Shown here one piece after another: positions 21,679 to 33,911 of a DNA stretch of 64,000 bases. A model generated the notes under the pieces. It was given only the letters and a program-made list of their open reading frames with translations. It was not told the DNA's origin and made no database searches. How positions within the stretch are numbered: position 1 is the first letter of the stretch; each line of letters begins with the position of its first letter. Made by a program: the position numbers and the translations under genes. The DNA is from Mycocentrospora acerina. Lineage: Eukaryota; Ascomycota; Dothideomycetes; Pleosporales. The DNA is taken from NCBI GenBank assembly GCA_022701365.1, contig JAKUHH010000108.1:371821-435820 (forward strand), read 5' to 3'.

Positions 21679-24018
21679 ATGGAAAAGATCGCAAAGGACA
21701 GCAACCAAACAGCCATGCTCGCCGACCCGCTAGAAGCCATGCACGAGCTGCGGACTCCGCGGCAGGCAAAAGAGCATTTCTTGCATTACCTCAGGCATGA
21801 GCTTTTTGCCTTGAATTTCTATCGGTATGTTGTCAATCTTCCTGCTCTGAAATATCCCTTTCGAAGGGGGAATGGAAAAAGTGGCTGACTTGGTGTAATC
21901 TTGCGATTTCATACAGACTCCATATGCTGTACTTTATTGTCGTTATTGCCATTTCTTCAGTGATTATTTACGGGCATGGGAAGAGAGATGGGCCCAAGGC
22001 TGTTGGGGGTGCGCATCTCACCTATGTGGATGCCTTGTTTATGGCGTGTAGTGCCATGACTACAACGGGTAGGTTGAGACCTTCACTTTACCATTCATTT
22101 CGCGAGAAGAAGATTTGTTTTGGAATATAAAAGGAACTGACGACAAGAAAAAGGGCTTAATACGGTGGACTTGGGGGATGTGTCAAAGTTTCAACAAGCC
22201 GTCATGTGTGTGTTGCTGGTCATTGGGAATATCCCATTTGTGTCGACGTTTGTGGTGTTGATACGGCGGTGGATGTTTCGCAAGAAAATGGCCGAGGTGG
22301 TGAGGCATTCCAAGACGATTCGTAGGCTGGTGCAAGATATTGAAGATAATCGGGAGATGGGGGAGAGTGGTGGGACCAGCGCTGTTGAAGGGGCAAGAAA
22401 TGGCGAGAGTAGTGGGATTGACACTATCGGACCAGCAAGAGATGGTGAGAGTGGGAAGACGGGCAAGGGGAAGAAGAAAGGAAAGGACAAGAAGAAGGAT
22501 TCCGGCAAGATACAGTCACTGTCTCGACGACGGACATACCATTACCAAACTGGAAACGGCTTCTTCCCCACACCTTGGGAAACAAAGCTCGCGCGCAGCT
22601 TCTTCGAACGTGTGTTTGGCGGGTTGGCGAGCGAATTGCGGCCAGAGAATCATGGCTATCTCTCGTTCAAACCGCGCCTCGACTCCAAAGGTCGATTCCT
22701 GGAGCTCAGCGAGCACGATCGACTGGAACTCGGGGGTGTAGAATACCGTGCTCTGCAAGCTCTGTTGTTCATCCTCATCGGTTACCAAGTGTTCTGGTAC
22801 TCGATAGGTGTTCTTTTCCTAGTCCCATATGCATATCGCGGCGATGTCCAACAAGTACTGCGTGAATCGCAAGCAGGCGGTCTCAACCCAGGATGGTGGG
22901 CTTTTTTCAGCACCGTCTCCGAGTTTTCCAATGGAGGGTTGAACATCATGAACGCAAACTTCATCCCTTTCAGTGGCTACCACTACATCCTCTTTGTCGC
23001 TGGGTCTCTCGCGTTTCTCGGCCAAACGCAGTTCCCCATCTTCCTACGACTGGGCATCTGGATTTTGAAAAAGATCAGTCCGAAAAACTCGCGCTTCAGA
23101 AATACCCTGTCGTTCCTCCTCCAACACCCACGACGCTGCTTCATCTATCTCTTCCCCAGCCGTGAAACACGGTACCTCCTCGCCGTACAGATCGCCATCG
23201 ACCTCGCCGCAACCCTTTGCTTCGTCATCCTAAATATCGGCATGCCCGACGTAGAAGCCATACCCCTTGGTACACGCATCATTGATGGCCTTTTCCAAGC
23301 CACTGGACTCCGCACCAGCGGCGCATACATCATCTCCTTTGCATCCCTCGCGCCTGCTTGTCTCGTCGCCTACATTGTCATAATGTACATTTCCAGCTAC
23401 CCCACCGTGGTCACTCTGCGCAAAACAAACACCTACGAGGAAGCCTCAATCGGGCTGATGAAGGGCGAAAGTGGGACAGCAGGTGTAGCTTCACATCTGC
23501 AGAAGCAACTCGCATATGACATCTGGTTCCAGTTCTTCGCCTACTTCCTGCTCTGCACCATTGAGCGCGGCAAAACCTACCGCGAGGACTCTGGCTTTTC
23601 GGCGTTTACCATCCTCTTCGAGGTTACGTCTGCGTACGGCACCGTAGGACTGAGCACTGGCGTGCCAGGCCAGGACTACAGCCTCTGCGGCAAATTCTCC
23701 TCACTGAGCAAAGTCGTCATCATGATTGTCATGTTACGCGGACGACACCGCGGTCTGCCTCTTGCCATTGATAGGAGTATTCTTCTCCCCGGGGAGGATC
23801 TCATGCACAGAATGGATCAGGAGTGTGGGCGTCCCCGGCGCGGGTCTGGTGACGGCATTGAGAGTCTCAGAGAGAGCACCGAGGCGAGTGGGACGCATAG
23901 GGAAGATCACGAAACGGAGGCAGAAGTGCAAGATCCATCAAAGGGACAGTCATCTGGGTCAAGCATCAAGACGGGTGAGGGAGGAAGGGATTCTATCAGA
24001 CATGTTCATTACAATTAG
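21679..24018 (+). CDS. TRK-family potassium transporter
   Basis: Exons 21679-21824, 21917-22068 and 22154-24018 join in frame to about 720 aa. Each repeat of the family's membrane-pore-membrane layout is visible. The first has LHMLYFIVVIAISSVIIYG, then the pore YVDALFMACSAMTTTGLNTV. Later pores are FFSTVSEFSNGGLNIMN, IIDGLFQATGLRTSGAYI and ILFEVTSAYGTVGLSTGVP. A long cytosolic Lys/Gly/Glu-rich loop (about residues 165-230) lies between the first and second units, as in yeast Trk1. The end VIMIVMLRGRHRGLPLAID is the conserved last helix plus a basic tail. The protein takes up potassium at the plasma membrane. The loop is shorter than in yeast Trk1. Confidence 0.93.
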
Positions 24019-25499
24019 CATTTGTTGAAGTTGTATCAAAGCATCTACTCCTCATACTCCTCACACTTCACTACTACTACCGCTACCTGTCAACCGCGGT
24101 ATTGTGCATGCCAGCAAATCTCCTCAACAATAAACAAACAAATAAACAAATAAACAAACAAACAAACACTCTCTTTCCATATCTGTCCTTGACAACAGCG
24201 CATAGACCCCCCTTCCTCCCTTTGCTTTGACATCAAATCCTCCCACCCAATCACACCCTCACAAAGACCGCGCATAAAACTCTCCGAGCAGCAATCCACA
24301 CGACCCACCCACACCCAGCTCCACCTTACCAATTCCTCACCAATCCCCCCTACCCCATCCCAATGCGGAAAGATAGAAGAGAAAAAAGAGGGAAAGAGGA
24401 AAGAAAAAAAAAAGGTCCGCCATACTACCGCGGCCCGGCTCACACCAAACCTGTGTTGCCGAGCGCCCTCCCTCACCGATCGGCACAGCATACTCTTTCT
24501 AGCACCGGCACATAGACCAACACACAGAAACTAACACACAGACCAACGCACAGACTACCCAACACACAGGCACACAAACATCATCCACACACCCCCGTTT
24601 CACATCATGAAAGCCCCCATTCCCGAGTCATACCCGCTAAAGAGCGCCCATCATGTCATCGCTTCGCTTCGCTTCGCATCCGCGTCCTTATTCGCGTTCG
24701 CGTCGCTTCGAGGGCCAGGGCAGTGGGTCGAGACGAAGCGAGACGAGGCGAGTCGGCCCACCGTGCCCAAAAGGGAAGGTAGTAGTAGCCCTAGGAGCTT
24801 TGATCTAAAGGTATGGCTATTGAATATTTGTGGTGAGTGAATGGATTAGTAGGCCGGGGGTTGCTGGGTTGACAGGGGGGGTTTTAAGCGCGCAGATGGT
24901 GTGTGTGTGTACACTAGTTTACATGTATTTATGCGCATGCATACACCCGAGAATAGCGGTTGATGGTTAGCGGTGAGGGTGGACCGGCATTGTGGTCATG
25001 GTGGGTTTGGACATGGGCTGGGAAGGGGGTTGAGAGCGGGTTTGCACATGGGTGGGTGGGGAGCACTGAGAGCCCTTGCATTGGGACGCGTTTCAGCGTG
25101 GTGTGGAGCGGGAGTGGTGAGTGGTCGGTAGATGGGTGGGTTGGTCGGAGCCGTGTTTGATAAAGTGAAGGTGTGCATAGGTCTGCCGAGTAGGAAGAGA
25201 AAAGGTAGTTAGATTGTTTATGCAAGTAGATTTGTCGCTATCAAGTATACCTTCAGGGCTGCTACAAACTACAAATCATGACAAAGAAGAAAGAATACAT
25301 ATAGTCGAGGCGATAGAAAAGACTCGAGACATAACAGTCCATTCGTTCCACAGTTAGACTAATGCATTCAAGACATAACATGCATAGAAAACGCCCTGCA
25401 CACAAAGTGGATGAGAATAAAAAATAAGCAACCTCATCGTCACAACTATCCAAAGAAAAACTTTCGTGCCAAGTCCCACTTACTTCCAAACACTCCACC
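24019..25499. other. Spacer between convergent genes, simple repeats only
   Basis: It holds an (aaac/aaat)n run (24128-24168), cacacaga steps (24515-24600) and a cgcttcg run (24659-24685). Short frames such as 24607-24840 and 24929-25225 have no domain. Confidence 0.6.
24128..24168. repeat. (aaac/aaat)n microsatellite
   Basis: About ten four-base steps of aaac or aaat follow the potassium transporter gene. Confidence 0.75.
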
Positions 25500-26515
25500 C
25501 TACAACTCACGAGGATTCTTATCTTCAGTGAGTAAGCTGGCGATCGGCATATTGTCTCTTGGCGCAGAGCTCCATGTACCCGCCCTTGGTCGACCGGTCG
25601 AGGGAACAGGCATGGGAAGCACATACGGCAAGCGTTCTGGTGTCGACACAGCGCTCATGTTTGCATGCTGCATCGGGCTGTAGTGTTTGTTCGGTTCGCT
25701 CATAGCTGGTGACGGGTACGGAAAGGGCGAAGGCTTGAAGACAGAATTGTACATGATGCTACCATTAGGCGAGGTCTCAGGAGTAGGTGGACGAACAGCG
25801 TTGATACTGTTACGCCAGATGTCTTCAAGTTGAGCAGGGGAAACGTCGGAGCCGTAGTCTGCTGCAATGCCGGCCCAGAAGTGCTGGCGCCGGGATTCGT
25901 ATATGGCGCGGAGACGGTCGGTATCAATGACTTTAGGGTGGTGAGCCACCTCTGTGTCGATGTGAAGGCTAGCATAGGGTTCGGGAGAATGTTGGGGAGT
26001 GAAAGTGCGGGGTTTGGGAAGGAGAATCTTATGCTGTGCGCGGTTGAGGAAGGAAGTGTCGGATTTGGAACGTGAATGAGAATTGCTGCTGAAGCTCGTT
26101 GGGGAGCACTGGCGTGATGACTGAGAATAGTCATCGTGGTCGGTTGTCATAGAGTACGATGAAGATTGGCCAGTTGAGCCCGAGGACATGCATGAAGAAA
26201 CTGATGAATTACGCCTGCGACGGTGACTGCCGTGGGACAATTGGTGATAGTGCAGGCGACAAGCAAGCTCTGTCTTCTTGAGATGCGCAGCAATATGCTT
26301 GTAGGGCATCTTTTGTAGGCGCGTTTGGAGAAGATATGTCTCCTAAAGCATGTTAGATAAGTTGGCCAATAAGTGCGCAATCGGCTTGCCTCTTCCTCAG
26401 ACCAAGATCTGTTTCCTGCCGCGGACATCTTCCGGCCACGAGGATTAGTCGCGTTTGAAGGCTGCGAATGCGCTTCAACGAGAGGTGAGAGCACTTGTGG
26501 CTGGTGGTGGAGCAT
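25500..26515 (-). CDS. Myb/SANT-like DNA-binding protein with a GC-AG intron
   Basis: Exons 26515-26390 and 26342-25500 (47-bp intron) encode about 322 aa. Residues ~25-75 form one Myb/SANT-like helix bundle: NRSWSEEEETYLLQTRLQKM, then PYKHIAAHLKKTELACRLHY. A basic HRRRRN cluster and a long Ser/Pro-rich region follow. A second conserved-looking block is DTDRLRAIYESRRQHFWAGI with LEDIWRNSIN, another helical segment with an aromatic spacing like Myb repeats. The donor is GAG/GCAAGC rather than GT, and only this junction keeps the reading frame. A nuclear regulatory role is inferred from the domain. Upstream in-frame ATGs at 26542 and 26605 exist. Confidence 0.78.
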
Positions 26516-29037
26516 GGCGGCGACTGTCACAATTCTGGACATTTTTGAAATGCAAGAGAAATGGTCGTTGTGGCGTATATTTTGATTGTGTTGAGCCGTG
26601 TCCAATAAGAAATCTTGTTGATTTTCGAGGCTTGCTCGTGAATGAACGTATTACTGAATAGAGGGGTGGTACACAAAGAGTATTGTCCAGCAACGTCAAT
26701 TAAAGAATGTAAGGCAGCCCAACCAGTGGGTAGTAAAAGAAAGTATTACAAGGCTGCTAAAGAACTAACGACTGGCGGCGATTGAACAGAAGCGGTTGAA
26801 GCCTCGAAACTTGGGGCTATCGATGAGTTATAGATTTTGGCAGTCTCAAGAAACATACCTATCTTGGTAGCCACAAGATAGGGCTGGTTAGCGTGGCGGG
26901 TCCTGATGTTGGGAATGTTTTCGAACTGTCAGTCCTGCATTGCATTTCTTTGAGTATTTCCACGATCGCTCCCAACGGCTGAAGCCGCAATGTTTAGAAG
27001 AACCTGGATGCGAGACATTCTGAGCCGGAGAAGCATGGGACATTTGTGAGAGCACGATCTGGCCTCCTGTGAGTCTGTAGTCTGTTGGTCATGCATGAAG
27101 TTAGTAAATCCTTTAGGAGATATTGGAGGCAGTTTCAAAACTGTGCACGTCTAGGGAGAGCGGGACGTGCTGCAGTTGTGAAGGGCTGACATGTCGAAAC
27201 GTCAGCAAGCCTGGAAACAAGCCTACCCCAGAGACTCATCGACGGCGGGCGCTAGCTCAGAATGATAGATGACAGGCTGCAAAGAGGACAGTGCGCTCTA
27301 GTTTAAGTTTTGGTTGGAGTCAAGCGACAAGATGGTTGCGAGCGGAGTCGCAAAGTATCGACGATTCGATCAGCACTCTCACAAGACAGGCAACGAGAAC
27401 GTAGGGCCTAGCGAAGATAAGAAGGAGGACGCGTCATACCGAGATTCATGACCGGGCAGTCGTTGGCGCTGTGAGACGAGCGAAACGAGAGCAGTCGGAA
27501 CAGCCATTCCTGGCCCGCGGTGGAGAAGGCGCTCTGTCAGGCAAATTTCAGGTATGAACATGTGTTAGCCCGCAAGTGCGACCATTGAGAAAACCACTGC
27601 GCCAAAAATGTCCTCCTCAAACGCACGGGACCAGGGCTGATACCTTTGCTGCGTCAAACAGCTAGAAGTTTTTCTTGGCGAAGACGAACAGCGGAGCTTG
27701 ACTTTAATATGGTATCGCGTTGCAAAGCAAAAAGAGCGAAAAATCGGTACAGTGACGAACGTGCAGAGCTGTTTTCCCCACTCTGGGCTGTCACTGGACG
27801 CAAGTGCTGGTCGTCTTAAAGTTACTGTACATTAATCATTGCACTTTATCGCGCGGAGAAGGCGGGGATCCTGCGATGCTGGGCAGACGGCGTCAAACGG
27901 CCACAATTCTCACCAATGAGATTGCCGTAGGCTAGGAAACGAACTCTACTGATGTGTCTACAGGCCGTGTAACATTTGGCTTGTGTTGTCGTTGACCGAT
28001 GATGATGGGAAGACACGAATAAGAGTGAGGAAACGCAAAGGAAAAAGCACCCAGTCAGTGCACACCAGCCGCCCCACAACGCGGGCATCATTCTCGACAC
28101 TCTCGTCCCTCCCACCACTACGTTTTGTTGCCGGACGGCTGATCTGAGCCTTGATTGTAGGGTAGATTTATGTGAACGCCGAAAGCTGTCATGGGAGCGT
28201 GCGACATACATGCATGTACCTCGTACGTCAATCTGTCATGGCTTGCATCGCTCGCATCAAGCTCGAGATGCATGAAGCTATCACGCGCTGGCTGCACTCG
28301 CCCCGCCCTCTATCTATGGACTCATCTTGATGGCTCTGTACCTATGAAGCCACCTACTTGTTACCCCGCTTTCCGTCTGCAGCTCAGCAACGTACCTATA
28401 CCTCGCTGTCCACGGTGTATTCACTACGATGAAAGTACCAGTACATCAGCTACCAGGCCTGTCGGTTACATCCACTGGTACTTGGCCGCTTAACCTCACT
28501 GCATCCCCGTCGTCCTCCACACTGATGCCCTACACACCTCCTATTCGTCCGTCTGCCTGCATACCTGGCCCTTCTTGTATTTCTTGTACTTGATCATCGC
28601 CCGCACTGGCGGGTGATCTGCTTACTTGGATATCGTAATTGTCTACCGCCTTCATCCTGATCGCGGTAGCCTCTGGAAACGACCCCAACTCCTTGAATGA
28701 ACGAGCGTGATACCACGCTCTGCCTGTGAGCTCATTCAGTCTCATCAGTGAAGCTGCCTTGTGTCTATTGCGCCTTCACTCAGGTATAAAACGTTGTCGC
28801 CTGTCGCCATGTCGTGAGTCTTTTCAATGCGGCAGATCCACGTTCATATGGGTCTACGCCCTGCGCAGCTTTGACCTACCGTATACGAGCTAACACAGGT
28901 TTCTGGTCGACAGTTCCTCTTCGCCATCCATCAAACGTAGCTTGAAGCCGTCACCCGTCACAGCAAATATACCAAAAACGCAACAATATACCACAACTTC
29001 TGAATTGCCAAGCCTGCAGCCTGCTACTCTTGCTACA
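26516..29037. other. Gene-poor 2.5 kb between two divergent Myb-type genes
   Basis: No recognisable coding sequence, RNA gene or transposon. Short frames (for example 27846-28211 and 28191-28493) are unordered. The end (28790-29037) is probably promoter and leader of the next Myb gene. Confidence 0.5.
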
Positions 29038-29826
29038 ATGGCAGGACAAGAGTCCTCGGCCAGCGCGTCGCAACCACTAACGTCGAATCGAAACAAGCGG
29101 AAGTCTGCAAATCCAAGCCAGGCCCAGGAGCCCATGGCCAGTTCAGTCGGTGACGCGGAAGCACAGACGCCGGCGCAAGCAACAAGCGCAACGGTGGTTC
29201 CTCAAGCAGCCGAGATCGAACCGTCAGCGTCAGAACCAAAGACCAAAAAGAGTCGAACCAACACGCCGTGGACAGCAGCTGAAGAGTTGAGACTCAAACA
29301 AATGAGAGATGCTGGGAACAGTTGGAGTGAGATCGCAAAGGTATACACAACGAGGGAAGGCCTAATGTTCAAAGGGTCGCCAGTTTTCTTGAACAATGTC
29401 ACCGCTGACTTGTACCACCACTAGACATTCCCTCAACGAACAGAAGGAAGTGTGAAGAAGCATTGGTACAAGGTATACATTCTGCCTGAGCTGTTCCACT
29501 GCGTGGCCACTGACGGAAAATTTTCCAGGATATGCACTACGCCGAATTCGCAGAGGACGAGGTGAGTCTTCATGTACGATTGGAGCGTCCAGTCAGTTTG
29601 TCTGTACCCATTTGCTGATGATAGAGGAAAGAGCGCAGCGCTGCTTGCCGCTATCAAGGAATACGATGCCAATAAATGGAAAGCCATTGGACAGAAAGTT
29701 GGAAAACCTGCCAAAGTAGGTCCCAATATGTCGATGTGTCCTAGAGAGTTGTTACGTTATCTCCCAGCTGACTGGCGATAGGCATGCGAGCAATACGCGA
29801 AAGAGCACTTCGGGGGCAAATACTGA
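29038..29826 (+). CDS. Small protein with two Myb-like repeats
   Basis: Five exons fit: 29038-29340, 29425-29472, 29529-29561, about 29632-29715 and 29782-29826, giving about 170 aa. After a Ser/Ala/Gln-rich start and a KTKKSR cluster, repeat 1 is TPWTAAEELRLKQM, GNSWSEIAK and GSVKKHWYK. Repeat 2 is LLAAIKEYDANKWKAIG with KACEQYAKEHF. Trp spacing is that of Myb/SANT helices. The protein stops right after repeat 2, so it is little more than a DNA-binding module. The acceptor of exon 4 (AAAG) is weak. An in-frame ATG at 28942 would add 32 residues. It resembles the Myb gene at 32.7-33.9 kb in layout. Confidence 0.72.
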
Positions 29827-32747
29827 TCGATTCAGAACCACAGCCTGCAACTCTCCAAATTTAGCATAACGGGTTTGCATTTCGATGGCAGTTATCCTAT
29901 TTCGATTGAAGAGTGTATACGCAAACCTCCTGCCGGCATCCATTTGCACTTTTTTTTTGGCGTTTTGGGTATTGGGTGTTGGTTCTTGTGGGGGAGCACA
30001 CAGGGTTGCAGTAATACTATCTTTCGGTAATTGCCAAGGTGTTCGGTCGCGCTGGCGAACCAAGTCTTGATTGCTACCTGGCAGTCCCTTGTTTTTTCTG
30101 TTCTTGGACTGATGATCTGATCAAATGAAATTTTGGCTTTGGCCGGGCATTCGATCATTCTGTCCGTTGGAATGGCAGACATTCGCGAACGTGGAGGTGT
30201 AAGATCTGTTCGTTTCAACATCAATGCTATCAATGGTGATATTTAGCATCTCTTGCTCCAGGCTGCGAAGCTAGCCGATTTCGCACTCCTACAGTGGAAG
30301 GCATCAAATAATCCGTTATTTTGCAACACTGGCCGTTTCTCTATCATCGTACTTCAGCTTCCCGATCGAATTAGGGAGATAGCGGACTGCTGGTAGTGCA
30401 ATTAGGCTCCCTGCCGTTTGTGTAGCGAATTCTAGACACGAGACCGTACGTTGCAAAACGGAACAGCATTTCATCTTCTTTCTCAGGCAAAAGTCTTCTC
30501 GGTTGGACCGCGAAATAGTTGGCGCGCACCCAGACAGTATGGAGCTACACGATTGAGCGGTGTGGTGGACAACTTCATGTGAATACAGACGCTACCAGAA
30601 TTCTTTTTCGTGATAGGTATGTCATGTTTTTGGTGGGAAAGCGCATCGACAAGTTGCGTCCTGTGTTACTCCTCAGCCACTGTTATTCAACACATCTCAA
30701 CTTGGCCTAATCCGGCACGCGCTTCGCGCGCAACGACAGCACAACAAACCTGCAGTCTAATGTAAGCTAATCAAGTGTCAACGCTTGGACGTGATGTTAG
30801 GGCCAGTTAAGCTTACAGTATATCCATCAGCCTAAATGGCTAATTCTGTGGTCGAGTATTGAATGTTGGCCAAAGCACGTTGATTTGCATAAGGCTGGAA
30901 AAAGAAAACTCCGTTGGGCTAAGCAAATCGAAACCCAGCTAAAGGGATCCTAGACGGGTCTCGGCCAGACACAGGCAGCGCTCTGGTGTGGAGGATGGCC
31001 ATTGCCGGCAGTTGCTCTTTGATATTACATAGTCTTATCCCGTGCACAGTGTCGATCTCTGTCCGGACGCTGCGTGGCCCACCAGACGTAGTGTGGCGCG
31101 GCCCTGCATCCCCTGTGCTCATCTCCGCGTCTGCAGTCAGAATCAGGTATTCAGGACTCAGGAGGATGCGAACGCGTTATGCAGTGGGTATGAACGCGTC
31201 GCCAAGCTGTGGATGTGTGATCGCAGCATCACTGCCACTTCTCGCCCCTCGCTTCGTGTCATCTCCACACCACCCTGGCCTGCTAACGTTCATCTATCAT
31301 CATCCTCAGCCCAGTGACCAATGTGTTTCGCTGTACATACAACTTTGCCACCACGCCTGCGCGTTCTTCCAACGCTCCCGCAGACTCATGCGGCTTTGTG
31401 TTGCGTCAGCCAAAAACGAGGCGCCCGGATCATTCCCGTGGCTGATTTGGTGGATCCTCACTAATGGGGAAGAGAATCGCATATAGCCCTGGATCCGTAT
31501 GATATACCCCAAACATCTAGTGTGCGGGCCAATCCAAGTTGTCGTTGCCGATGTGTCGGGGAATCATGGCAGAGGGCTTGCTAACACTTGGTTCGTGACT
31601 GACAGGTGGGAACTACAGCAAAAGCAGAGGGTTCCCGCTATCCACATCTGTTGCTCCTAGCTGGAGTTTCAAGCAGAGGAAGCAGGTTAGACGATTGCTA
31701 AAATCCGACCCGTTAGCGCAGGATAATTAGAAGCACGGACCATTGATCGAGGCAGAAATGGTATGATTGTAGCAATCTCTACATCAATCATGCAGCATAT
31801 AGTATGTCTAACTTGAGCCGAGGGAACTTCTCCAGATTGTTAGGTTCCGTGTCTTGCTGTCTTGACTTGGCACAAAGTCGACTTGCCCATAGCGTCATCG
31901 ACTGGGGTAATGCTCTTACGCATCCTTGCCATGCTGTCGTGCTCGTTCTAACCCGTTCGTGTATCCTTTCAATGCACATCTCCTCTTGGCCACCGGCAGC
32001 CTCAGGATGCAGCTTGTTGACACTGCAACAATGCTGAAGATCTTTAAGGTGTCATTCTAGAAATAGAGCCATGGCAGGGGAATAGACATACTCCTCCGAT
32101 CCGATGGCAATCAGATTTTAAGCCGGGCCTCTCACCTTGACGCTAATTTCGTCAGGCAGCCACTCAGAACACAAGTTTTGCGGCGGCAGTACACTGGAAT
32201 AGACGACTAGCCACCCCTACGGGATCTTGTGTGTCTGGGACCCTTCCCCTGTCAAGGATCACCACATCATGCTGAGCGTAGAATTCAACGCTCAAGCCTT
32301 CCCCGTTAGGCTACACCCATCTTCTTCAGGAACACATACCGTTTCGTAGGAAAGGCTCAAAGCATTTGATGCCTGTGCAAGTTCTCCGTGTGGCAATTGC
32401 ATAGGACCAGGGTCCTTGAAGGAGCGTACACTGCAGTTTTTCAAAGCCTTGTCCATCAAGCATGCGCAACGCGTTATATCCCACGGCATTTCCCAGGCGA
32501 GACTTTTTTTAGATCGGTTCTCTTAAAGCCCTTATTCAACCGGTTTGGCGCCTACTGGACAACAACAATCGATGAAGCAGTCCCTCTGTCTCTTTCGTCG
32601 TTGACAACTGTCAACACAACGGACGCCAAGTTTACTAAATATCTGCGACACGTCTGCCCGACGTCGACACACGAACTCAAACCAAGTACCCTTTTCTAGC
32701 TCAAGACTTACTGTGGCGGCCTATCAGAGCAAGTTAGCTCTGGTAGT
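29827..32747. other. Gene-poor 2.9 kb between Myb-type genes
   Basis: Open frames here (for example 30986-31486) have no domain and sit in several overlapping frames. No repeat or mobile element was recognised. An upstream exon of the next Myb gene may lie near 32500-32700 but could not be placed. Confidence 0.45.
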
Positions 32748-33911
32748 CTCCATGCGTATCTGCAACACTGGCGAGTTCCTATCGAGGCCCTTTCCTCGAC
32801 TACAGTTTACCAGGCGATGCTGGAGAGGAACAACACATTCCGACGTCCAACGTCGAACATCAAAATGTCCTCCATGCTCATGGCAGTCTTCCTCCGAACT
32901 ATCACCATTCGTTCTTGCAACCGCATCCTTCTCAAACGCTTCAGCATGCCAGCGCCGCCCCCCTTCCCACATACACAGACATCGCGACACATTCGTCACT
33001 GCACCAATCCGAACTCCTGCGTCATCAATCGATGTCGCAACAACCTCCCACTTCTTACGACGTTGGCTATCCCTCAACCTCTCGCCAAACCACCGGCCGA
33101 AAGCGCAGCTACGCAGACGAGCGTTTGCAGCACGAAAACGCAAATCTGAGGCAACATATTGGCACATATGGGCAAGCTACAAGCAGCGTCCCGCTTGCAC
33201 AACAGTCTCAAGGATATGCGTTCCAAGAATATCCGCCTTCAATAGCTCCACACTCTGCGCTGCCTCCGACGCATCATCACCACCTTCCAAATGCGCATCG
33301 CGATAAAAGACCGCACGTCGAGGGCGCTCCTCCATCACCCACTCTGCAACATGGTCCTCCGAGTGTTGTAGGCCAAGAGGGGATGCCGACCCCGGCGGCG
33401 CGACCGCGCGGCCCGAAGCTCAAGTTCACCAACGAAGACGATCAGCTGCTTATTGACCTCAAAGAGAAGAAAAACCTCACCTGGAAGCAGATTGCCGATT
33501 TCTTTCCAGGCCGCAGCTCTGGTACATTGCAAGTTCGATATTGTACAAAGCTCAAAGCAAAGACCACGGTCTGGACCGATGAAATGGTAGGTGCTGCCGT
33601 CCTTTTGAAACACACGACGTTGTGTACTGCATCCTCCATATCAGAAACTGGTGCTAACCGCAATCGGGAAACAGGTACAGAAGCTACGTAACGCCATGCA
33701 AGAGTACGATAATGATCGCTGGCGGATAATCGCTTCGAAGGTCGGCAGCGGGTTCTCGCCGACCGCGTGCAAGGATAAAGCCCTCGAATTTGAGGCCATG
33801 CAGGCCTTGGAAGAAGAAGAAGAAGGAGAAGAAGAACAGGAGCATGGCGGGTATCCCGAGTTACTGTTGACAAGCCGTCCAAGCAACCAAGACCCTTCTT
33901 ATCGACGATGA
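32748..33911 (+). CDS. Protein with two Myb/SANT repeats, 5' end unresolved
   Basis: A coding frame runs from an acceptor-like CTCTGGTAG before 32748 to 33586. An 88-bp intron follows, then the last exon 33675-33911. The first in-frame ATG inside the frame is at 33032 (263 aa); because the frame stays open and Gln/His/Pro-rich upstream, a small 5' exon is likely. Repeat 1 is KFTNEDDQLLIDLKEKKNLT, TWKQIADFFPGRSSGTLQVR and YCTKLK. Repeat 2 is TVWTDEM joined to VQKLRNAMQEYDNDRW, RIIASKVG and ACKDKA. This is the R2R3-like layout of fungal Myb proteins. The tail is a Glu run. It is the third Myb-type gene in this stretch. Confidence 0.7.

Noticed and set aside
30986..31486. A 166-codon plus-strand frame
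   Set aside because: It has no domain, and other overlapping frames are equally open.
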